DNA of 64,000 nt from Syntrophales bacterium (lineage in GTDB: Bacteria; Desulfobacterota; Syntrophia; Syntrophales; UBA5619): assembly GCA_023229765.1 (NCBI GenBank), contig JALNYO010000006.1, positions 1 to 64,000 on the forward strand, given 5' to 3'. Every line of letters begins with the position of its first letter. Position 1 is the first letter of the stretch. The notes beneath the pieces were generated by a model. It had not been told where the DNA came from and did not search any database. It worked only from the letters and a program-made list of their open reading frames with translations. The position numbers and the translations under genes were made by a program. Below are positions 8,431 through 17,000 of the stretch, piece by piece.

Positions 8431-11400
8431 TTATAAAGTTATATCGGCTGTACCGCCGGCACTGACTGTCGCAGCACTTTCGATCGCGGTTGCACCATCA
8501 TACCACTTGGGACTGAAGCCTGAAGAAACAGCCAGCACCTTGTAGTTGCCAGACACAATACCGGTAAAGCTGTAAGCCCCCGTGGTATTATCGGCCTTTG
8601 TATAGCCGACAAACTTATTTCCGGAGGTGTACAGGAAAACATAAATCGGGGCAGTGCCGGTTCTTGTAATCGTTCCCGAGATAGTGGTGCCGCTGGAAAT
8701 GGTTACATTATTGATCTGAGTCAAGCTGCCAGTGTAGTTCAGATCGGTTTGCACCTGCGTCCGGAGGCCGCCACCCGGAACCACGACCAAGCGGTAATCG
8801 CTTGCCTGGGGAAGTTTTGCAAAGCTGTAATTCCCGTTATTGTCCGTAATCGCGGTGGCGAAGAAATCTTTGGACACCGTCGAAACCATGACATAGGCCC
8901 CGATCACCGGCGGAGTGCCAGTGCTGTCGGTGGTGATCTTGCCGGTCAGATCGAAGAGCGCTGCCGGTTTGAGGAGACTGACCGGAACCGCCGTACCCGA
9001 ATCAGTCGGCGACCAGGTTAGGCTTACCCCATTCTTCACAACCTGGCGAACATAGCCAGACTTCTGAACCAGAATGATGTAATCGCTCTTCGATGCGTCA
9101 AGCCCGTATATTTTACTATTGCCGTTTGTATCCGTCAGGGCATAAACCGGCAACGACCCGGACCTGGTAACAATGACGAGGGCGCCGGGCAGAGCCACAT
9201 CGCCGTTGCTGCCGTCCGTTACGGTGACATTGAAATAGGCGCCCTTAACCAGTTGAATGCCCTTGGCCAGATTGTCCGCAGTTATGGACAGATTGGCCTC
9301 GCTGTAACTTCGATAAAGGGCGTGAGCTACATTCAGCGTGTAAATTCCGTCGGGGATATCGGCAATCGTGTAAAGGCCAGCACTGTCAGAGAAATACATC
9401 TTGCCGTTCACGAGAGCGCCCGTCTGCTGATCCAGCAGATAGAGCATGGCATTTGCGACTTTGCTGCTGCTATTGGCCGAATCAGTGATTGTCCCAGAGA
9501 GAACATAACCTTTATTGATGATGAAGGTTTCAACCGCCGTCGTCGTCGGTACGGTCACACTCACACTTTGGACGGCATACTTGCTGTCGAGCGGATTCAT
9601 CTCGACAAGGTAATTGCCGGGGCAGAGGCCGCCTATGCTGTAGATTCCGTCCTGTCCGGTAAGGGCAATTCCCTTGCCGGCAGTGCTGGTCGCTGTGACC
9701 ATCACATTGGCTGCGGGATCTCCGCCTGCACTCTTGTAAGCTACCTTTCCGGTCAAAACATTGTCGCACTCGATGATATTGATATTGCCACTCTCGACGA
9801 CGCCTCCCGCAAGATTAATGATTGTGGCTTCCGCTTCGTTCTGCGTGGCGTCAACCCCGTTGTAGTAGAAGATCTTGCCGTTGTCCTTGATGACAAATAT
9901 CTCATAACTGCCCGGTGTAAGCGTGAAACTGTAAAGGCCGTTTACCGCGTTCACCTGGGTGAGTGCAGTGTTAGTTGTTTCAAAGGCATAGACGCCGATA
10001 TCGGCGTTAACCGAATTTTCCTGAACGGTTCCACTGATCGTCCCCTGGGTAATGCTGGTGAAGTCGAAATTCGCATCAGCCTTACTGCCCAAGGTAGAGT
10101 CAAGAACCACCGGGGTTGCTTGCCCGACATCGGTCTTCCCGTTGTAGTAGGTCACGGGCACCCCCGAGGCCGTCACCGAAACGATGTAATCATCGGCAGG
10201 TACGAGATCCCCCACACTGTAAGGGCTACCGGAAGGAAGCGTTACCTTAATCGTTTTCTGGAGCTTACCCTTCACGGAGCTGGCCATAACCGCCGCATCG
10301 CCCGTCAAGCCGCTTATCGTTCCACCGATTGAGTAGAGGGTAGGCGTCCAGGCAAGGGAAAGAGGCGTACCCGTTATCTCGCCAGACGTTAAATTTCCGT
10401 AAACCGCGTAGAGTTTGTATGAGCCAGGCGGCAAGGGCGGAGTCTGGAATTTCCCATCCGCGTTGACCGGATAAACGCCGACAACCTTCGTTCCAGTTTC
10501 ATCCATAACCTTGACCTGAAGGCCGGCAACGTAACCGCCGTTGAGCGTAATGGAGCCGGTCAACCGCTGCGGCGCCGACAGGGCGATGTTAGGAACGGGG
10601 TAATTGGCATTCACACTAAATTCTGCGCTCTGGTTATTGTAGAAGCCGGGATCATTGGAGGTTATAAAAACCTGATAAGTCCCTGGCAGTTTACCGTTAA
10701 AGGCATATTTGCCCAGACTGTCAACCGTCATCTGACTATCATTGACATAACCACTGGGCGTACTGCGCTTCAAAACCGCCGTGGCGCCGACTGCCGGATT
10801 GGTTGTACCATAGGTGGCCGTGCCGGTTATGTTAAATTTATCCGCATTGACTGTGATGCTGCCGGCAACCAGGGTCGCCGGATAAACAGGGAAAGTGGTC
10901 GTATCGTACATCCCTGTATCTGAATTCTTTGCTGACGTTCCCACCAGCGCAGGCAAAAATGTAGGATCGCTATATCCGGCCGCCGCATTCTGGATGATCG
11001 TCCTGAGCAGCCCAATAGCATACTCGCCGTTGCCCCCCTTGATCGTGAACTTGGCGTTGAAAATAACCAGGTTGGTCCCGGCCAGGCCGTCGGCGGAAGC
11101 CGCAGCGACCAGCACTCGCCCGGTAGGCGCCGCGGGATCGGCCAGAGCTCCATCGTCATTTGCCTGGTAAAACAGGTCCGTTTTAATCAGATTAATCTGG
11201 TCAGTGGTATATACCGCCGGATCCACAGGCGGAGGAAGAAATTCATCGCCCTTGGTGATGATCTTTCCCCCCTGTTCCAACCCCATGAACGTAAAAACTG
11301 CCGGGTCGTAGGTCATTGTAAAAGTGACGCCTCCCACACCAGCGGCGTCGTTGATTGTAATGGGAACGGCAACAGTGTCGTTAATCCCGCCGCTTACCTT

Positions 11401-11505
11401 TCCCACCGTCAGGCTTTTGTCTAAAGCCACAGCCTGACCGCCAAGCAGAAAAAAGGCGACCATCAGCAGCGTCAGCAATCTGGATATTTTTCTTATCTTT
11501 ATCAT
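8431..11505 (-). CDS. cohesin-like domain protein with serial carboxypeptidase-regulatory-like repeats
   Basis: A 1024-residue exported protein. After a signal peptide (LLTLLMVAFFLLGGQAVA), residues ~28-215 have the layout of a cohesin domain: a strand with GGINDTVAVPITIND, then GVTFTMTYDPAVFTFMGLEQGG, and a later strand FNAKFTIKG. About nine β-sandwich repeats of the carboxypeptidase-regulatory/Cna-B type follow to the C-terminus (motifs such as DSLGKYAFNGKLPGTYQVF and GQDGIYSIGGLCPGNY). Cohesins bind dockerins; dockerin-like tails occur at 2-526, 12477-12884 and 14033-20914, so this could be a docking partner. That pairing is inference. AAGGAGG lies 6 bases before the ATG. There is no obvious anchor at the C-terminus. 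Confidence 0.72.
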   Translation of the reverse strand: MIKIRKISRLLTLLMVAFFLLGGQAVALDKSLTVGKVSGGINDTVAVPITINDAAGVGGVTFTMTYDPAVFTFMGLEQGGKIITKGDEFLPPPVDPAVYTTDQINLIKTDLFYQANDDGALADPAAPTGRVLVAAASADGLAGTNLVIFNAKFTIKGGNGEYAIGLLRTIIQNAAAGYSDPTFLPALVGTSAKNSDTGMYDTTTFPVYPATLVAGSITVNADKFNITGTATYGTTNPAVGATAVLKRSTPSGYVNDSQMTVDSLGKYAFNGKLPGTYQVFITSNDPGFYNNQSAEFSVNANYPVPNIALSAPQRLTGSITLNGGYVAGLQVKVMDETGTKVVGVYPVNADGKFQTPPLPPGSYKLYAVYGNLTSGEITGTPLSLAWTPTLYSIGGTISGLTGDAAVMASSVKGKLQKTIKVTLPSGSPYSVGDLVPADDYIVSVTASGVPVTYYNGKTDVGQATPVVLDSTLGSKADANFDFTSITQGTISGTVQENSVNADIGVYAFETTNTALTQVNAVNGLYSFTLTPGSYEIFVIKDNGKIFYYNGVDATQNEAEATIINLAGGVVESGNINIIECDNVLTGKVAYKSAGGDPAANVMVTATSTAGKGIALTGQDGIYSIGGLCPGNYLVEMNPLDSKYAVQSVSVTVPTTTAVETFIINKGYVLSGTITDSANSSSKVANAMLYLLDQQTGALVNGKMYFSDSAGLYTIADIPDGIYTLNVAHALYRSYSEANLSITADNLAKGIQLVKGAYFNVTVTDGSNGDVALPGALVIVTRSGSLPVYALTDTNGNSKIYGLDASKSDYIILVQKSGYVRQVVKNGVSLTWSPTDSGTAVPVSLLKPAALFDLTGKITTDSTGTPPVIGAYVMVSTVSKDFFATAITDNNGNYSFAKLPQASDYRLVVVPGGGLRTQVQTDLNYTGSLTQINNVTISSGTTISGTITRTGTAPIYVFLYTSGNKFVGYTKADNTTGAYSFTGIVSGNYKVLAVSSGFSPKWYDGATAIESAATVSAGGTADITL

Positions 11506-11545
11506 TGGGTCCTCCTTGAAAGAGGGAACAGCGCGGGGCTGTCCA

Positions 11546-12358
11546 CTATTGTCCCGTTATTTCCCTGAATTGGGTAATTCGTTTAAGTGATTCGACCTTA
11601 TTAAAGTTTGCCCTTTTCGCGGCGTAAAACTTGCTCGTTTCATCCGCATAAATCAACGCCAACGACTTTTTAAGCTCCGGGTCCTGAGCCCCATCCAGGC
11701 GCTTCTGCAAAAGCAGCAGGTCACTGAACTTTGCCATTTCCTCGCTTTCAAGCTGAAGCTGAAGGGCAACCCACGGTTTCTGGAGCGTCTCCGCCGGGTT
11801 TATTGCGGGGTTGGGAATAGACTGGGAAGGGACAAGCGCGCCCCTCTTTCCAATGCCTCCCTGTGTGATCATCTCGCCGCCCGCGCTTACCAGCACCGTT
11901 ACCGTTTCGCCGCGGCGGGTTTTCTCCTCGTAGATTGGGGTTCGCCCGCCGGTGAAAAGCGGCACAACCGCGCCAGAGACGCCCCCTTCGGGGTAGATCT
12001 TCAGCGCAGCGATGCGGAATTCATTGCCTTCCTTCTCGTAGATCGCCGCATAGCTGTAGCCGGCGAGGATCCGCTTGATCGCGTCTTCGAGGGGTTCGCC
12101 TTCAAACTGCAGCGTCAACGCCTCCGCCTTTGTCTGGAACCCCTTGGCGATGAAGACATCCACGCCGGCGGTGCGGGCGATTGTTTCGAGCAGCTCGCCG
12201 ACCGTCGCTTTTCGGGCGTCCAGGGTAAGATTGCCCCCTTCATATTTGGCGCCGGGACGGATTGCCGCATCGGCGCCCCCGGCTGCCGCAAAGAAAGCCG
12301 CGGCGAACAAGGCGATCAGGGAAACAGTCTTTATTATGTATTTTTTCGATTCCATCAT
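11546..12358 (-). CDS. exported STN-domain (secretin/TonB short N-terminal) protein
   Basis: A 270-residue protein with a signal peptide (IKTVSLIALFAAAFFAAAGGADA). Residues ~38-115 match the STN/secretin N0 fold: ARKATVGELLETIARTAGVD, then FEGEPLEDAIKRILAGYSYA and a strand with NEFRIAALKIYPEGG. The rest is charged, predicted helical and Gln/Glu/Lys-rich (LQLQLESEEMAKFSDLLLLQ). There is no secretin channel or TonB barrel, so it is a free-standing N0-like domain that could pair with a secretin such as PilQ or act as a periplasmic adaptor; this is inferred. It lies 40 bases upstream of the cohesin-like gene and is probably co-transcribed. The ribosome site is weak (CTGAAGAAACG). Confidence 0.65.
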   Translation of the reverse strand: MMESKKYIIKTVSLIALFAAAFFAAAGGADAAIRPGAKYEGGNLTLDARKATVGELLETIARTAGVDVFIAKGFQTKAEALTLQFEGEPLEDAIKRILAGYSYAAIYEKEGNEFRIAALKIYPEGGVSGAVVPLFTGGRTPIYEEKTRRGETVTVLVSAGGEMITQGGIGKRGALVPSQSIPNPAINPAETLQKPWVALQLQLESEEMAKFSDLLLLQKRLDGAQDPELKKSLALIYADETSKFYAAKRANFNKVESLKRITQFREITGQ

Positions 12359-12383
12359 TTTAGCGTTTCTTCAGGTGACGTTT

Positions 12384-12406
12384 AAAAAGCCCGCCTTTGC
12401 GGCGGC
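12384..12406 (-). terminator. probable terminator after the mini-dockerin gene
   Basis: On the minus strand GCCGCC-GCAAA-GGCGGGC forms a short stem with one bulge, followed by TTTTTAAA. It lies about 70 bases after the stop at 12477 and before the STN gene. Confidence 0.5.
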
Positions 12407-12476
12407 ATTTCGCGCTTCCCATAAAACCGGTTAAAGCCGCCGCGCCAAAAAGACGCGCCGGCCTGCCGATTCAGAC

Positions 12477-12884
12477 TTAAGCAGAAAGGGGAGGGGGGGT
12501 TGATGGCGTTATGTATATTGATTTATAGAGAAATAGCATGCCTGAGGGGCGCATGCCGGATTCTGAAATTATCCCGGGGGTAAAACCTGCAAGGAGCAGC
12601 GCCGGCGGCGTCTCATGGGAAACCTTCCCGCTCGCGCGCGCCCCGTCGGCCTTGATCGCCTTCTGAAAACCGGCGGCAGTGGCCAAAGAAATGATTGCAT
12701 TTTCAACACTTTTTTCAAAGAGGGCCGGATCGCTGGCACTGCGGGCCACCCCCTGGACACTGAGAACCGCATCGGCAAGATCAACCCGCTCGTCGAGGTT
12801 GACATCGCCCCGCAACGCCGGGAAACCCGTCGCCAGAAGCGCCAGGGCAATAGTCAGGTGCAATATGTTTTTTAATATCCGCAT
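12477..12884 (-). CDS. small exported protein with a single dockerin-like loop
   Basis: A 135-residue protein. A signal peptide (NILHLTIALALLATGFPA) is followed at once by GDVNLDERVDLADAVLSVQG, which matches the first calcium loop and helix of the dockerin-like tails at 14033-20914 and 2-526. No second loop is visible; the remaining ~85 residues are Ala/Ser-rich and hydrophobic near the end, with no recognised fold. The 3' portion may be decayed or read in a non-native frame. The ribosome site is poor. It could be a minimal docking peptide, a remnant of a larger dockerin protein, or an accidental frame preserved after a rearrangement. Confidence 0.5.
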   Translation of the reverse strand: MRILKNILHLTIALALLATGFPALRGDVNLDERVDLADAVLSVQGVARSASDPALFEKSVENAIISLATAAGFQKAIKADGARASGKVSHETPPALLLAGFTPGIISESGMRPSGMLFLYKSIYITPSTPPPLSA

Positions 12885-12994
12885 CTTGCCGTGCCTGTTT
12901 GTGTTTTTTGGTTCGCCGCCCGCTGAAACCGCCTTCTATAAAAAACGGTGATGGAGTATAATCCACCAGAAACAGAATAGTCAATCTATTTTTT

Positions 12995-13015
12995 AATTGG
13001 GGACAGCACCCCATT
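12995..13015. repeat. short GGGGACAG palindrome left of the HEPN/MNT module
   Basis: AATTGGGG-ACAGCA-CCCCATT. The element AATTGGGGACAG here is repeated in inverted orientation at 14006-14017 on the other side of the HEPN/MNT genes. It is related to the elements around the AbiE module. Confidence 0.6.
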
Positions 13016-13034
13016 ATTGCCTTATTATTCGCCT

Positions 13035-13166
13035 GAGCTAATTGCAAAACTCGCAATTCTGTCATTCCCGCGACGCTTCTGGGCGGGAATCCAGATTGTA
13101 ACTACCGGAAATTATGGATACCCGATAAGGGCACTCGGGTATGACAAAACGTTTTGCAATTACCTC
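13035..13166. repeat. 132-base inverted-repeat element, copy 1
   Basis: It begins GAGCTAATTGCAAAAC and ends GTTTTGCAATTACCTC, terminal inverted repeats of about 16 bases. The interior has ATTCCCGCGAC...GGGCGGGAAT and other nested inverted repeats. It has the same length as copy 2 at 36115-36246; a longer copy 3 lies at 61304-61496. It has no coding capacity and resembles a MITE-like non-autonomous element. With the palindrome at 12995-13015 it fills most of the 335-base gap between 12885 and 13219; nothing else is seen there. Confidence 0.8.
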
Positions 13167-13219
13167 ACCTGACAGGATCTTCTCCATCGGGGATGGGCGC
13201 TAATTTATTTTATCTGTAA

Positions 13220-13675
13220 CTATCTATAAATTTTACGAAAATACCTCATAGAGTACGCGGATATGCCGCCCACGCTTTCTAAAAGCGCTGGCGCCAGTTT
13301 CATCACCTGCGAAAATATGTCGCTGAGGGCCTCGGGCTTGTACTCATGGGCAATTTCATTTCTCAAAATGCGGATTTGAATAAAATCGTCCGCAGATGCG
13401 ATAATCCCCTTCTTTTCCGCACGGTTAATCCTGTCCCGCACGGCGCCGGACTCTTCCAGGTCAAGTCCGTCAAAAAGCCTCAAAATCTTTTGAATGATCA
13501 TATCGCTTAGCCTTGCGAAGCGGCTGGTCAGGGCTTCGAAGCTTTCCAGCTCCTCATAAGTGAAGTCGGATTTTACCCCGATTCCTGAACATTTTTCAAA
13601 AGAGCGCCGGAAAATGTCCCGTGCGTCTTCCAGCACGACGAGTTCCTGGCGAAGGATTTCCATTAAATCATTCAT
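13220..13675 (-). CDS. HEPN-family RNase toxin of a HEPN/MNT toxin-antitoxin pair
   Basis: A 151-residue, all-helical protein. Near residues 108-115 RNEIAHEY fits the HEPN signature R-x4-H-x-Y. In characterised HEPN/MNT (type VII) systems the Arg and His form the RNase site, and the partner nucleotidyltransferase silences the toxin by attaching AMP to the motif Tyr; all three residues are present here. The start overlaps the MNT gene by 4 bases, so the two are translationally coupled. The pair sits between surface-protein genes and is bracketed by GGGGACAG palindromes. Confidence 0.85.
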   Translation of the reverse strand: MNDLMEILRQELVVLEDARDIFRRSFEKCSGIGVKSDFTYEELESFEALTSRFARLSDMIIQKILRLFDGLDLEESGAVRDRINRAEKKGIIASADDFIQIRILRNEIAHEYKPEALSDIFSQVMKLAPALLESVGGISAYSMRYFRKIYR

Positions 13676-13956
13676 TGCAGCCTTCTTCCCTGCTCCAAGG
13701 CCATACGGACGAAGGGGTCGGCGGCATCTTTGGCAATGACTACATCAATCTTCTGCTCCTCCATCTTTTCAAAAAACTGCCGTTTTATCTTTAACTTATC
13801 AGAATATGTCAACTTTGGGGAAATAATCAGCAAATCTATATCGCCACCCTTTCGGCTATCGTCGGCGCGTGATCCGAAAAGATAAACCGCCGCCTCGGGG
13901 TCGAGGGCATGAACCGTTTCTTCAATTGTCCGAATTTCAAACTCCTGCAATCGCAT
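13672..13956 (-). CDS. MNT-family nucleotidyltransferase antitoxin
   Basis: A minimal nucleotidyltransferase of 94 residues from the ATG at 13956. VYLFGSRADDSRKGGDIDLL gives the catalytic GS-x9-DxD signature, one residue shorter than the usual x10 spacing. Proteins of this type AMPylate the HEPN toxin encoded just downstream. A GTG at 13986 would add ten residues, but these are encoded inside the palindrome at 13973-14015, so the inner ATG is preferred although its ribosome site is weak. Confidence 0.82.
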   Translation of the reverse strand: MRLQEFEIRTIEETVHALDPEAAVYLFGSRADDSRKGGDIDLLIISPKLTYSDKLKIKRQFFEKMEEQKIDVVIAKDAADPFVRMALEQGRRLQ

Positions 13957-13972
13957 GATGATTACCGACTTG

Positions 13973-14015
13973 TTGGGGGCAGCCACTAATTAATTTCATT
14001 AGTGGCTGTCCCCAA
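13973..14015. repeat. palindrome TTGGGGGCAGCC...GGCTGTCCCCAA at the HEPN/MNT boundary
   Basis: The inner arms AGCCACTAAT (13981-13990) and ATTAGTGGCT (13998-14007) are perfect, and the outer arms pair with one bulge. It lies between the stop of the giant dockerin gene (14033) and the MNT start, and may also terminate the former. It carries CTGTCCCCAATT, inverted relative to 12995-13006. Confidence 0.75.
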
Positions 14016-14032
14016 TTTCACAATTTCAGTTA

Positions 14033-17000
14033 CTACCGCAGGTCGGCCGCACGCTGCAGGTTGTGGAGAACCTCGGCTGTGCCAATGCTCGCATTGCAAT
14101 CCACATCAACGCCGCAGGTTGCGTAATCCGTTCGCAAGCCGCTCGAAGATATGCCTGTCATAACCTGCAGAGCCAGCACCGCGTCGGCCAGATCGACTTG
14201 GCCATCGTTATTTATATCGCCGTAATTGGGAACGGGGGTCGGTGCAAAATCAATGTAATCCCAATCCACATAGGAACCAGCCGTTAAATAAACATTGGCA
14301 TCTATTATCACCCGCTGCACGGCTTCGAGCGCCGGCGGAAGCTGATAAGATAACACCGTTTTGTAATTCGTCCCGTCCGTGCTGTAGCGAAGGGTAAAAC
14401 AGCGCCCGTTTCTGTGAATCTCGTAGAAGTACGCGTGCCTGAGCCAATTACTCGCGACCACGTCATCGGCGGCAATCATCGCATTGTTCGCGGCCACAAC
14501 CTGCCCGTTTACGACGAGCTGGGCCGTCAGGATGTTGGCGTTGTACCACTGATCCGTGCCCCTCGTAATGCTCAGATAAGCGTTGTTTCCCGCCCCGAAG
14601 GCAACCGTGAAGACCTGATACTGGGCACCCGTTCCCTGCCAGACAATGTTGTAATCCGCTTTCGCTTTTAAAACCCAGTTGTCACCGTTAAAAGGCCTGA
14701 TCAGGGCCAGACTGGGACTCCATGAGGAGATAGCCCCCACCGAACGCCCGCTATAGGCCCGCCCTGCGAGGTTGTAACGCAGATAGCCAGGAGTATCAGT
14801 TAGCAGCGAATAGGTTCCCGTTCCGCTTACGACCTGCCATGATGAATCCAGGGCGGTACCGGTAAAATCATCTTTCCAAGGCTGGTAAATGATATTTGCC
14901 GTACAACTAACCGTTGCTCCCCCATCTGACCCCGCACAGCTCCAAGTCCACGGGCCGCTGCCGGCAACCGTGGTCGGAGTCCCGACGCTGCAGAGATTGT
15001 CGGTGGGGGTCGGCGCTGATGTAAATGCCTGACCGTTTGCCGTTCCGCAGACGCCGCTTACCGGATTGGCTGTAAACGTTGCCGATACCGTACAATTTGC
15101 CGTCACCGGGCTCGTTGTATAGGTCGTCCCGTTCAAGCTTCCGCCGCAGGTGCCTGTAACCGCTGCCGTATAACCGGAATCCGGCGTTACCGTAAACTGC
15201 GCCGTCGCATTGTTATTCACGGGCTGAGGTGTGTTCGGGCTGATCGTTCCGCCCGCCCCGGCAGAAGGCGTCACTGTCCAGGTCTGGATAGACGATTCGA
15301 CAAACTTCCGGAAATTCGTTCCATCAAGGTTGGCAAAGTAGATTTCGCCGTCCTGGCCAAAGCCGACCCGGGCCTCCATCAGCGTGGGAGCATCCGTTCT
15401 TGTAGCGATGAGCGCTCCTGTTTGCCCATTGTAAAGATTATGGTTCATCCAGCTCAACAGATTGCCGGACTTCGTAAAGCCGCAGACATTCCCCTCTGCG
15501 CTCCCCAACGCCGAACTGCTCAAATCCGTCCTTGTCCCACCGGGAACGGCAAACACCGCATAATGGGACGTTTGCACCACATTCGGCTCGCTGCCACTAA
15601 ATGTGCTGTAGTAATAGAAAACCCGGCTGGAGTCGGCCTTCCAGAGGAGCATATTCCACTCGCCCAGGACCGCCTCCTGGACAACCGCCCGACTCGTACC
15701 GTCGGCATTCATCAGAATTAGACGGGACTGGTTGGTTGCGTAATAGTCGGCTGAACGACTTTCTTCAACGATCATCAACTTTTGACGATCGGGCGACAGT
15801 GAAAAATAGGTAAAGCGGTAGGGCGATGCGGGCATTGCCACTGTCACAATATTCGTCCCGTCCGGATTCATCTTTTTGAGGATCCCATCGCTCTTATCGA
15901 TAAAGAGTATCTTGCCGCTGCCGTCGAAGGCCGCGGAATCTTCTTCCACCGTCGGCGTTGTCAAACAGGCGGTGGTTTTGGCGACAGTGTTGTAAATGCA
16001 GGGGCTGTAAGCGCTGCCATTGTTCAGAACTTCGTTCAGGAATTTTGTGTAAACCAGCATGGTCTGCGCGCTGTTCATATTGGCCAGCCCGGCCTGATTG
16101 TTGAGAACCACTGTGTCGGCAGCCTGCAAGACCGGGTCGTAGAGATACAAATTCATTCCCGAATCGGCAAAATTCATCATCGGGATCCGCTCGCCGGCGG
16201 GCAGGAACATCCCATAAACGTCGCCCCCGGTAACGCCTCCCGAACCTGCGCCCGTCATTTCCAATGAAAAACCTGTATTTATGAGACCGAAGAGCTTGCC
16301 GTTCACCGGCAGTCCGCCGATCCCGCCCATCTGATTGCCGGGATCACTGTTGATGATGAATTCCGATCCAACCGGTGCGCCGGAGGCACTGACAAGCTGG
16401 CCGCGAACATCCGAACATGTCCCCTCGGAGACGTCACACACCCAATCCCCGTTGGCGTCGTTGCGCAAATCCGTCCAGGAGACAAGGTAGTTTGTCCCAT
16501 CGAAGGCGATGCCTGGCCCGAACTGTTGGCCGGGGGCCGTGCTGATACTGATTCTGCCGCCGGAAAGGACGCCGGCCGGCGTTACGATCTGGCCAAAGAC
16601 ATCCCAGTTATTCGGGGCTGTTGACACTTGGTCGGTCCAGGCAACAAGGTAATTGCCCCCGGCAAAGGCCACGGTAAGCGGGTTGTCGTTGGGATAGCCG
16701 CTTGCCTTCACGGTGATTTCCGTTCCCAATATCCCGGAAGGGCTGACAAACCTGCCCTTTACCGCATTGTTCGTAGAATGGTCATTCCACACCACGAAGA
16801 AATTCGTCCCGTCAAAGGCCACATTTTTCATTGCCTGGCTGCCGAAACCAGTGCTGATCCGGAATTCGTTGCCGATAACGCCAGCGGGGGAGACCAGCCG
16901 TCCATAGACGATATCTTTGCCGGCCGTCGCATCCGTTTTGTAATACACGGCAAGGTATGTCCCACCGCCGAACGCAATGCCGCCGATATCGCGCTTGACG

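Noticed and set aside
12781..13065. Minus-strand frame overlapping the mini-dockerin start
   Set aside because: No signal peptide or domain; it is in the wrong frame for the dockerin loop and runs through a repeat.
13035..13166. Copy 1 of the inverted-repeat element considered as a Rho-independent terminator
   Set aside because: The stem ends in AATTGCAAAAC rather than a T-run, and the same sequence recurs at unrelated sites.
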